Shown here: in pieces, positions 37,870 to 47,800 of the stretch
Layout: every line of letters starts with the position of its first letter
Position numbering within the stretch: the stretch's first letter is position 1
From: Adiantum capillus-veneris
Lineage: Eukaryota > Streptophyta > Polypodiopsida > Polypodiales > Pteridaceae
Reading direction: 5' to 3'
Length of the DNA stretch: 64,000 bases
NCBI GenBank assembly: GCA_014529385.2
Contig: CM043945.1
Location: 139,792,241-139,856,240 of the forward strand
Program-made: the position numbers and the translations under genes
The notes under the pieces: generated by a model
The model's input: only the letters and a program-made list of their open reading frames with translations
Told to the model about the DNA's origin: nothing
The model's database searches: none

Positions 37870-39013
37870 ATGGACGATTCACACGAGCAGGCTGGCACTA
37901 CGCACAACAATACCACCACAACCACTCACACCATAGAAAATCTGCAGCCGAAAATCCACGCAGAATCCATAGCTTCAAATCCACATCCTCAACCACAAGT
38001 GGATAACCTAGTGCCCCAGCTTGCTCCAAACACCCAAGAGCCTCCCCAATAATCAAATCCGGAGGTCTCGACGATTTAACCCATGCCACTCGCACATCTC
38101 TTCCAGATCCCCCACCGATTTCACCTCTTCGCAGAGCAACGCAAGAAACAAAAGATGAATATCGAGGCCCGCTTCAAAATCCACCGCCATCGCCTCCTGC
38201 CACAACCATTGGTGCTCAGGCCACCCCACATACTACGCCGCGTAAGTTTCCACCACGAATCAAAGAAAGAGTAATCAAGGTAATACCAGGCGACCCGGTA
38301 TCTAAAGCAAAAGAGGCCAAGAGGAGGAAAAGACAAAGGGAGAGGGAAAAGAAAGAGGCAGCTGAAAAGGAAGCCCTTAGAGTACAAGAAGAGCAGAGAA
38401 GACAGAGAGAGCAAGAGGAAAGGCAAAGAGCTGAGGCTGAGAGAGCTCATTTGGCCAACTTACAAGCATGAGCAGAGGCAGAGAAGAAGGCGGCACAAGA
38501 TAGAGCTCAAGCCACCCAACAAGCAAAGGCTGGGAGCTCAAAGCCTTCAAAAATCCCTCAGAGAGCCAAGCAATGTAAGAAAAAGGGACAAGGTGACACC
38601 AAAAGAGTAGCAAACCCAAGAGGAGAGGAGGAAAAAACAAAGATGATCCTCCTCAATGGGCTAGGCAGGCGGCTCCTCCACCACCACCAACAACACAGAA
38701 AAAGCGAAGATGGAGGCCAGGCACAGTGGCTCTGGGTGAGATCAGGAAATACCAAAAGAGCACTGAGCCAATCATACCCAAAGAGGCCTTCTCTCGGGTG
38801 GTGAGAGAGATGATAGATGAATATAGTGATTCCATTACAAGAATGCAACGCGCAGCTTTACTGGCCTTATAGGATGTCGTTGAAGACATTTTGGTGTAGC
38901 TTTTTCAAGATGGCGTCCCCTGTATGGCGCATGCAAAGCATGTAAGTTTAAAAAATACGAATTTAGCCTTAGCACTAAATTTAAGAAATGAAGGATGCCT
39001 TCATAAGATGTAG
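37870..39013 (+). pseudogene. Coiled-coil protein with C-terminal histone H3 fold
   Basis: An ATG at 37,870 opens a Thr/Pro/Gln-rich, probably disordered N-terminus (to 38,050). After a frame change there is a long Lys/Arg/Glu/Gln helix (KEAKRRKRQREREKKEAAEK, then RVQEEQRRQREQEERQRAEA). After another frame change near 38,590 comes a basic tail ([11 protein letters not shown]), then from 38,702 an H3 fold: [66 protein letters not shown]. These match the H3 alpha-N, alpha-1, alpha-2 and alpha-3 order, including the RPGTVAL signature. TAG stops at 38,870 and 38,897; a TGA at 38,468. Final stop at 39,011. The H3 tail is replaced by about 275 residues of unrelated sequence. It may be a chromatin-targeting or replication-timing factor of the element; that is inference. 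Confidence 0.75.
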
Positions 39014-39184
39014 TTTATCCCATGTACTCTCTCTTCATGAGATTTGTAATCTTTCTCTATAATATCAAAAACTGGCGAATTTCTACCATTCCGAGCAATT
39101 GTTCAATTTTAATTTGTACATTTTTTTTTATATGTATTTGAATTGTTGGATATGTTAAATTTAAGTTCACCACCATGGCTCCAT

Positions 39185-39691
39185 TTTCGCCCGTCGAGGC
39201 ACACACGTGCACAAAATCTCGAATGTGCAGCCACCGGGCGGCCAGGGGGAGCGTCTCGGAGATAATTTTGTGAAACGGGGCGACGGGGAAGGGGGGGGGA
39301 GGCGTACGGGGTCAAGAAGGGCATGTGATGCATCAGCGGCGCCGAGCGGGGGCGGACTGTGCAAAAATAGCCCGTGTGCGCCATGGCATGCAGAGAGCAA
39401 TTCTATCAGTATAGAATTGCTCCCTGCGCGCGGTGGCGCACAGGGGCTATTTTTGCACCGTCGACCCCGCCTAGCGGTGACAGAATTTCTCCCTGCGTGC
39501 CGTGGCGCACAGGGGATTTTTTTGCACCATCCGACCCCGCTCGATGCCGCCGATGCGTCACATGCCCTTCTTGACCCCGTACGCCCCCCCCCGTCGCCCT
39601 GTTTTGCAAAATTATCTCCGAGACGCTCCCCCCGGCCACTCGGTGGCTGTATGTTCGAGGTTCTGTGCATGTGTGTGCCTCGGTGGGCAAA
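39185..39691. mobile_element. GC-rich fold-back (MITE-like) element, about 0.5 kb
   Basis: Two long arms are inverted copies of each other. The left arm reads GAGGCACACACGTGCAC and later GAGCGTCTCGGAGATAATTT; the right arm gives the reverse complements with scattered changes. The arms also hold a G-run (39,290-39,299) and the facing C-run (39,585-39,594). The centre has a shorter pair around GAGAGCAATTCTATC. The flanks share CATT on both sides, a weak candidate duplication. It carries no gene; the long open frames on both strands are products of its GC content. Confidence 0.75.
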
Positions 39692-39790
39692 CATTGAAAT
39701 TATTGAACAATATGTATAAAAAACCAAGTACTGAATGGTGACAAAAATCATTGACAAAAACATTTATTCTTTATTGATTCGAATATTACA

Positions 39791-40401
39791 TCATGGTCGA
39801 TTGGTTTTTCTATGAATTACTTCTTTGGGTAATGGGCGAATGGATGACTTGACGCCAAGGGATTTTACAATTTCCTCTAGGTTTGTCAACCCTTGACCTA
39901 AGCTCAAGGCGCAGTGGGAGAGGACCGAGCCTGGGTGTTTGCCTCTAAAGGCATACAATGCTTCCTCTCAGTCCACCAATATACATTTGTGAGCGTTTAA
40001 GGTGAGAGAATCTTTAACGAGTATGCCACTTGATGCTTTACACTTTAGCAGCTCTGCAGAACCATTCTTGTAGAACTCTGTGTGAGCAACTCTAACAATC
40101 AATGGCCCCAGATGGCTCAGGTAGTGCCAAAGAGAACTATCGCTACCCATGGAGACGTTGCACGAACCTCCAGTACACATGACAACATAATAAGCCGTCT
40201 GCAAAGCATTTTAATTGATATTAACACTTGTAGTAAGGAATACTAGAAACTCTATCAGGTTTAGATTTATTTACCTCAGTTTCTTCATCCCTCTCTTCAA
40301 ATTTTTTTTTTGTAAGATTGATGCTAGATTGATAATCTCTACCAATCTGCAAGTCCTACCTTTTCTAATTTTGTGAGAAGTGCATCTGTAGATGTTGCCA
40401 T
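39791..40401 (-). pseudogene. Small spliced gene of element G (X2), unknown function
   Basis: The minus strand has ATG at 40,401 in a pyrimidine-rich leader context, coding MATSTDALLTKLEK, then donor GTAGG and a 161-bp intron (40,359-40,199) ending TGCTTTGCAG. The last exon reads TAYYVVMCTGGSCNVSMGSD, then SSLWHYLSHLGPLIVRV, KNGSAELLKCKASSGILV, and after one TGA (at about 39,970) continues EEALYAFRGKHPGSVLSH to a stop at 39,791. A middle exon inside the intron (IGRDYQSSINLTKKKFEERD) is possible. No family is recognised. The single stop looks recent. Confidence 0.5.
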
Positions 40402-41939
40402 GGGTTCATTCGCAAAGAAGATGCGAAGAGAGCTTAGAGCTAGAGTTTTGTGAATGTGAGAAATAAAGTTTTAAAACTAGAAAGTCACTTATTACCCAAA
40501 GTTACTTTTTTAAAAGCACTTAAATTAATGTCAAAATAACTTAAAACTTTTCTTTTAATCAAAATCATGCGACAAAGCATTGAAAGACACCAATATTGAA
40601 AACATTTGTGCTCCACAACAAATAAATTGCACGTTTCAATCGAAAACTTGAACAAGCTGCTGAGAATAAACAAGTATACGCAGAAACGAGATTCAAAACA
40701 CCGTATGTATTAATGCAGATAAAATCCATGTCGGTTACAAGCTTTTACAAAAATACATCGCGGAAACGGAATGTTCTCACATAGAACGCTCTTCTCTTTC
40801 CTGGAGCGAACAATCTTTTCATTGATTACAAAGAGATATTATTTGGGCAAGGTATATTTGAGATTAAGATACTCGCGAAGGTGACTAAGATACCAGTCAT
40901 TGTTCATTGTAATGTGGTGCACTGCATCGTCGTGGAGATGTATTTGTAGGTCAACTGATTCTCTAGCAGCAACCTCAGAGTCCAGTGCCTCCCATTCTCC
41001 TATCGTCAGCTTCCATCTTCTATAGGGAAAGACCATTGACAAGCTTTGCTTTGCAATATGGTATCTGAACACCACCTTGTCAGCAACTACATAGCACTTG
41101 ATTCTATCTCCCTGGTGGTTGACCACCTTAGTTTCCCATCCAGCTGCAAGAAACCCATTGATCGCACTTCCCCCTTTGCAAGTCCACATTGTTGGTGTCC
41201 TGTGAACACTCTGAAGTCGAATATAAACACAAACACATGAAGAGACATAAACCATGTTACCGTGGCTTTATGGGAACCATAGGTGCACTTCATTGTTGCT
41301 TGTACATCCACCTCGATTCTCCTTTTGGTTGCTGCAATCAAGGCATTGTCTGGCTCAGGCCATTCCAAACTCTCCAAGGTTGGTGAGTGAACCAGAGATA
41401 GATTACCATATCCATTTTGCCTAGGTGTGACATAAGTATGATCATTAAAAAAAAAATCACGTGGCAAGCTCAGAGGACTGACAACCAGCATAGAGCAATT
41501 TGCCAAGCTCAGTGTGGATGGCCTCAAAAGTTCCAGCTACTCTATTGGCTCCCACTCTACAAAATCGGATGGAAAAACATTTGTGAACATGAACAAAACG
41601 CAATGGAAATCTTACAGTCATCAAAAGCCAAACACAAGGCAGAAATACTAAATAGATAACCGAAAAACTTGCAAGAGGAGTAAAAATTACAACTTGAACG
41701 AAACCTCGATGGAGCCACTGCTGTCTCTAGCTTCAGTTGTGAAGCAACATACACATGATGCACCTTCGCAAGCCTCTTGCCGTCTTGTGTTTCCTTGAAC
41801 TCCATGATTCTTCCCTTCCAATGGTGTGCTTGAGAAGCCATGTGTGTCCTTGAGACCTTGTGTGCACCTCTTGAGCTGGGCTGCATTGTCACCCACATCA
41901 TTCGTTTTAACTCCATCATCACCCAATATCCATTGTGGT

Positions 41940-43083
41940 TGTCAGGAGTTTTTTGGAGCAAGGGATTGCGCATATGTACATATACATGCATGGTGCATCA
42001 AATAAAGGATTGCCCATTTTCCTTAGCCAGGTGGTTATGTGGGGCCCACATGTGTACAGGTAGGACAGCATGTACATAGTGCATCGATTTTCATCGTTAC
42101 TAGTACCATTGTGTTTTTATACAATAAGGAGGAGTTGGTAGTGCGTAAACCTTCTCGAGGAAGCTATCCGCGGGCCGACGACGTGAGGTCAGCAGGTGCG
42201 TCAGATGGCATCTAGTGGCGTCAGGAGGGCGAACGAGGTCAATATTTGCACGCGGATGAATACGGACACAAAGTGGTGTTTTCTTGTGAGAGTTATGCAG
42301 AAAGGTCATCATTAGGACCACTTTTAGGGGCCACTTCACGTGGTGGTGAGATGCATTATTGGAAAAAAGCTGAGTGCCAAGTGTGCGAATGATGCAAAAA
42401 GGTGACAACTATGCACTGCGAGGTCAGTTTTTGGCCTGTTCGGGGTCCGTTTGAGGTCATCTAAAAGGCCAAGGGTGCCCAACTAAAAAATCTAAGTGTG
42501 GGAACTGAAAAAACAGAGAGAAGACCAGAAAAAACGTGGAGAAGAGAGGAGGAACAGCCACAGGTGTTTTTTTGCCCATTTTGGAGCCTGTTTTGGCCGT
42601 AAACTGCTCATCCGAGGTCGGATTTGAGCACTTTGACATTGTAGACTGGGGTTTTGGGCTGTTCCGGACGCGATGGCGCTGTCCATTTTGCCAAATTCCT
42701 CACTCTTTTTCTGCTATTTTTCTGTGTAAGTTTCTCCTATGAGCGAAGTTTCTGCTCTAGTTTGTGATTGTATCTGGCTTCTTTTACCCATATTGTGTGA
42801 GCTATTTGCCCCATTGGTGTTGGCCCAAGCTCAATTATATCTAAACATCAGAAATTCTCTTCTTTTGAGCTGAGTTTTTTGGGTGTGTGTGTGTGTGTGT
42901 GTGTGTCTGTGTGGAGTGGGCAAGTGAATAGTCTCTCTCCTCTCACTCCAGAGGTGTGTCCCTGTCTCGGCCAGGTGTGTTGTGTAAGCCGAGTGGTGCC
43001 CCATAGTGTGTGTGTGTGTATCTTCCCAAGAGTGTGTGTCGGGTCGTTATAGAGGCGCTGTGTGTGTTTTCATCCCGCTCACA
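41940..43083 (+). repeat. 5' LTR of gypsy E, 1,144 bp
   Basis: TGTCAGGAGTTTTTTGG ... CCCGCTCACA. It contains several GT runs near the 3' end (42,883-42,907; 43,006-43,018). Confidence 0.93.
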
Positions 43084-43086
43084 TTC

Positions 43087-43104
43087 TTTTGGCGCCCCCA
43101 CGGA
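43087..43104 (+). other. Primer-binding site of gypsy E
   Basis: TTTGGCGCCCCCACGGAG just after the LTR, of the TGGCGCC type common in plant gypsy elements. I cannot assign the exact tRNA. Confidence 0.7.
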
Positions 43105-44122
43105 GGATCTTCTTCGAGTACCTTCTGCTTCGAGCTTCGAGCTTCGGGATTACAGGTTACAGGTTACAGGGACAGGTACAGGTACAGGTGATTCACACAG
43201 GTACAGGTAGCTGGAGTACAGTGATATACTAGCAGTGATGTCACTTGCAGTTGTTGTGGGAATGCATCACTTGGCGCCTATTTGAGCGCATTGTCTATTG
43301 GATTGTACGTTACTTGTGGAAACTGCCATTGTACGCATTTGTGGAGCCATACTTGGTTGTATTTGGCAGTCCCAGCCATTTCTGAGACTTGGTTTGGAAG
43401 ATAGTCATTTCTGAGACTTGACTATATGCGATTTGCATTAGCCTTCGTGTGAGGGTCGATAGTGTGAGGTTTTTATTGAGCTGGGGGATTCTCAAATGTG
43501 GAGATCCTTTCGGTGATACAGGTAGCTGGAGCACCCTTTTTGTGACCTCGCCATAGGCTATGTACTAGTGATTCCTACTTGATGCTCGGGTTCTATTGTT
43601 GACAGTTTATGCATACATAGACAGTCTATATTTTGGGTTCCTACTGCTCTACTTCTGGGGAAACTCTGTCGAAATTTTCCCAAGTTATGATGGCTGGTTT
43701 TTTGGTATTTTGAGCCATTTATGCTGTTATGCTGCTGAAATTTTGGCAAAACCAGAGGTTGAGTCAGGTGTGCCTTCTTGGGAGCTTCATGGTTGGCTTT
43801 AATCGATGATCAAAATGGCCCTCAGTTCACTCCTTTTCATTTAACTCAAAGAATTCAGATTAATGTTCATGTGTCCAGGAAGATCTTTTTCCAGCAGCGC
43901 ATAGTCTTTATGTTTGGGCCAAGAAGATTGAGAGAGATCCTGGAATGTCCTTTGCCTGTTGTCATTCCGATGATCAACTATGAAAACTCATTTGATGTAC
44001 ATGTGTTTGTCCTTATCTAAAGTTGAGCTCCATTGAAGTTTCTGGGGATTGGGTAGTCAAAAGTTTTGGGTTCTTGCACGTGTGTTCAAAGGGGTTCTCA
44101 AAGCATTGTAACTTGGGTAGCC
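43105..44122 (+). other. Untranslated leader of gypsy E with a short minisatellite
   Basis: At 43,128-43,212 there are tandem TTCGAGC units and then tandem ACAGGT units. The rest has no convincing coding frame, though a frame at 43,778-44,020 is open. Confidence 0.6.
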
Positions 44123-44895
44123 ATGGCTTTCTCTTATCCGGAGTTTCATGAAAGAAGTGATGAAGATGTGGAAGAATTTTTGGAAAAGATGGAGGTTGCC
44201 TGCATTAGCAACCAGATTCATGACCCTGCGCAGATGTTATGCCTTCTCCAAATTTGTTAGAAAGTGACGCACGAGTTTGGTCTAAAGCATTTGAAGAGGA
44301 GTTGCGTGTGGCTGATCCACCTGTAAGGTTGAGTTGGGACAATCTAAGGCATGGATTGGAAGTGGAGTTTGTGAAGATAGAAGATCCTGACAAAGTGTGG
44401 CAAGAAGTACAAGGTTTGGTGCAGAAGGAAGGTGAGCCAGTAGATATGTACATACGCAAGTTTTCATTGGCATGGGAGCGAATGTGCAAGGCTTTAGCAC
44501 CACAGGTACCCCCGCCTGACATGATGAAGAAGGACAGGTTCTTAGCTGGTCTTTGGGAGAATATACGTTGGAGAGTGGAGCTAAAGAAGCCTAGGACATA
44601 TGAGGATGCACTAGAGGTAGCAAGGAACAAAGAGTGGAAGTTGAGGAAAATGAGCCAGTTAGGGGTGGAGTCTTTGCCCATGAGGTCTGAATTTCAGCCT
44701 ATAGAGTCTTTACAAGGTCGCATGTCAGGGGTTCATCACGAACCAGTGGTTCCTGTTACTACTCAGGTTATGCCAACAGTGGTCACTACATCAGTGCAAG
44801 ATGATGGGCTAAGGCAAGACATGAGGCAAGTGGTAGATTTGATGAAGAATCTCAGCCTAAACATGCTAGGTCAAGTGGGAAATAATCGAGGTTGA
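44123..44895 (+). pseudogene. Gypsy E gag, one frameshift and one TGA
   Basis: It starts MAFSYPEFHERSDEDVEEFL. The frame shifts near 44,235, after which it runs VWSKAFEEELRVADPPVRLS to NLSLNMLGQVGNNRG. This has the helical Trp-rich layout of a gypsy gag (for example WERMCKALAPQVPPPDMMKK). The TGA at 44,893-44,895 is the only stop between this part and the pol frame, which continues in the same frame. It probably replaces an Arg codon. Confidence 0.88.
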
Positions 44896-47800
44896 GGGAG
44901 GCTTGCAAATCAGCCAGGAGGTGAAGAAAGGCCTAGGAATGGTGTTGGACAAAGCGATGGTAGGTTTTGGAGGCAGACGCCCACATGTTATAATTGTGGA
45001 GAGTTGGGTCACATCAGCCCGCAATGTGATAAGCCACCAAGGATGGGGGGAGACATGTATCCATTGCCAAGACAGGTGCTAACTAGGTCAAATGATTATG
45101 GCATCGAAATTAAGGGAGACGAAGGAACCGGTGGACTGACCCAGGAGGAAAAGGGAAAGACAAAAGTGCTAAGTGTAGTCACCTTGGAGAAGGCATCAAA
45201 GCTAGAGGATACATTAGTGATGCCTATTGGGAAGAGGACCACAGAGGAAAAGGAAGGAAGAAGTGCCCCAGGTCCTAGTAAGAAGAAAGGAAAGAGCCAT
45301 GAAGGCGAGGATGTCAAGGCCAAGAGGAAAAGGAGAGCTCGTCGAAAATTTCATGTTTCAAATTTTCCACTAGGGGATGGGCAATTAAGCTATGACTTGA
45401 AGGAGGATCTGACGAGCAGGAAGGCAGACGTTACTTTTGGGCAGCTTATAGAGATAGTGCCTAAGCTAAAGCGACAGTGGAAGAGGATGGTTAACCCAAT
45501 GGAGAAAGAGCCAGAGAGAGGTTCAGTGAAGGTGTTGGCAATGGACGAGCTACCAGACATTTGTCCAATAGTAGATGTGTGGCATAAAAGGAAAAATTTG
45601 GGACAAGGTTATGTGGATGGCGGAGCCCAAATATGTGTCATAACACACTCGTGCGTTGAGAAGATGGGTCTCACAGTGGCTGGGGTGTCAGGTTTTCGGA
45701 TCAGATTGGCAAACCATCAAAAAGTAAAATGCTTGGGTGTTGTAAAGAGCTTAGAAGTGGAGGCATATGATGCAAAGGCAGTGGTTGATTTTCATGTGAT
45801 GCCAGCAGGGTTGGGAGCATATCCTATTATACTGGGCAGACCATGGTTACGTGCAGTGGGAGCTGTTCAAGATTGGCGACATGGTACGATTAGCCTCTAT
45901 GGAAAGACATGTACCAAGAAGCTTTATAATATGGACACAAGGAAACGATTAGAGAAACGATTAGAGGAGCTTTATGAAGATGAGGGTGAGTCTAGTGATG
46001 AAGACTCTTCCACGGTGACAGATGAGGACAGTGATAACACTACCAGCAGTGATGAGGATGCTGATGTTGCATTTCTTTTGATGGACAAAGAAATCCAGGA
46101 GATTGGTTTAGTTGCATTTGCGAATGAGGTTGAAGATGAAAGTGAAGGGCCTTATGAAGTGATTGAAGGGCTGATGCAAACCAAGGTTGAGTTGTCAAAG
46201 AAGCAGGAATTAATGACGCAAATGATTAGTGGAGACCTCTCAGCTATGGAGAAGGATATATTTTTGCATATGCTGGCTAGTTTTCCTGATTTGTTCATTA
46301 CTTCATATGAAGAGATCAGAGGGTTCAAGGGTGAAGAAATGCATATAGAGCTGAAAGAAGGTGCTAAGCCAGTGCGGCAAAGGCTAAGAAGGATGGGTCA
46401 AGAGCAAATGGAAGCCTTGCGGGAAGAGGTGGACAAGTTGTTGAAGGCAGGGTTCATAGTCCCTGTGGAGACCACAGAATGGGTGAGTCCAGTAGTAGTC
46501 AATCCAAAGAAGGATGGGAAGTGGAGGATTTGTGTAGATTTTAAACCCTTAAATGCAGCCACTAAGAAGAACCCATATCCTCTTCCATTCATCGATCAGA
46601 TCTTAGATTCAGTGGTAGGTTATGAGAGGTACAGTGTGTGTGATGGTTTTTCAGGCTATTTTCAATTGAAGATTGCTCTTAAAGACCGCACAAAGACAAA
46701 TTTTATTACGCCATGGGGCTGCTATTGCTACACAGTATTGCCATTTGGGTTGTCAAATGGACCTTCCTTCTATCAAGAGAGAGCAAATTGGGTGTTGGAA
46801 CCATTCATTGGTAGTTGTGTTAAAGCTTTTATGGATGACTTCTGTGTCTATAGCAGTAGGGCTGATCACCATGAGAAGCTACAGATGGTATTGGCTCGAT
46901 ATGATGAATGTGGAGGACAACTAAATCCAAAGAAATGTCATCTAGCACAGCCAAGGGTGAAGTTATTGGGCCATATGGTGTCAGAAAATGGCATTGAGGC
47001 TGATCCAGATAAGGTGAAGTCTATTATTCTTCTTCCATCACCTATGAGTACAAAGCAATTGGAAACCTTTATACACAAAGTGAAGTACATGGCACGGTTT
47101 ATTCCATTGTCTTCGCAGCTTCTTTATCCATTACAGCAAGTGGCAAAGCATGATCCATTGCAATGGGATGGCAAGTGTGAAGAAGTGTTTCAAGAGGTGA
47201 AAGAGGTGTTAGGGGGGTTGTCAGCCATGCAGGCTCCTGATTGGGAGAAAGTTTTTTATGTAAATCCATCAGTAGGGGATGATGCCATTGGAGCTATGCT
47301 ATTGCAAAAGGGGAAGGGCAGCCATTATATGAGGCCAGTGTATTGTGCAAGCCGAGTGAAGTTGGTAGCGGAGAGAAAGTTATCGGAAGTAGAGCTAGTG
47401 ATGGCCAGTGTAATATTTGCTTGTCGACGATTTCGTCATTACTTGCTACCACGGCCTTTTGTTTTCTTGACAAGTTATGCCTTTTTGCCACAGTTAATTA
47501 ATGGTACTAACATGTCAAATGTGGTGAAGAAATGGGTAATTGAGCTGCAAGAGTTTGAGTTCTCTTTTCTAGTGGAAGATAGTACAAGGGCTACCCTAGC
47601 TGATTTGTTGACCTATAAGGAGAATCCCCTTATTGTTAAGGAAGAGGTGGTGAGAAAGGTAGTTGAAGAAGTGCCACAGATCAGCAATGCACATGTGTTG
47701 TTCTTTGATGGTTCATACAGAAAGAGCCACGATGCAGCTTCAGGGGGTATAGCACTTTCTGATCCAAAGGGGAAGCTAGTATGCAAGAGAGGGTTCAAAT

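Noticed and set aside
38702-39013. Ordinary host histone H3 gene or retrocopy
   Set aside because: It is fused downstream of a long non-histone region, the sequence is far from conserved plant H3, and the upstream part recurs beside the same transposase in a second copy. Not fully excluded.
35640-39013. Endogenous giant-virus segment (because of the H3 fold)
   Set aside because: No capsid, polymerase or other viral hallmark gene is visible, and GT-AG introns plus a transposase-like neighbour fit a transposon better.
39167-39763. Long open frames on both strands (up to about 198 codons)
   Set aside because: They cross a GC-rich inverted repeat, where few stops are expected by composition; no domain, and both arms give mirror-image peptides.
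45004-45006. TTG as a start for the gypsy E pol frame
   Set aside because: The frame stays open back to 44,896 and includes the first half of the zinc knuckle, so this is not a real start.
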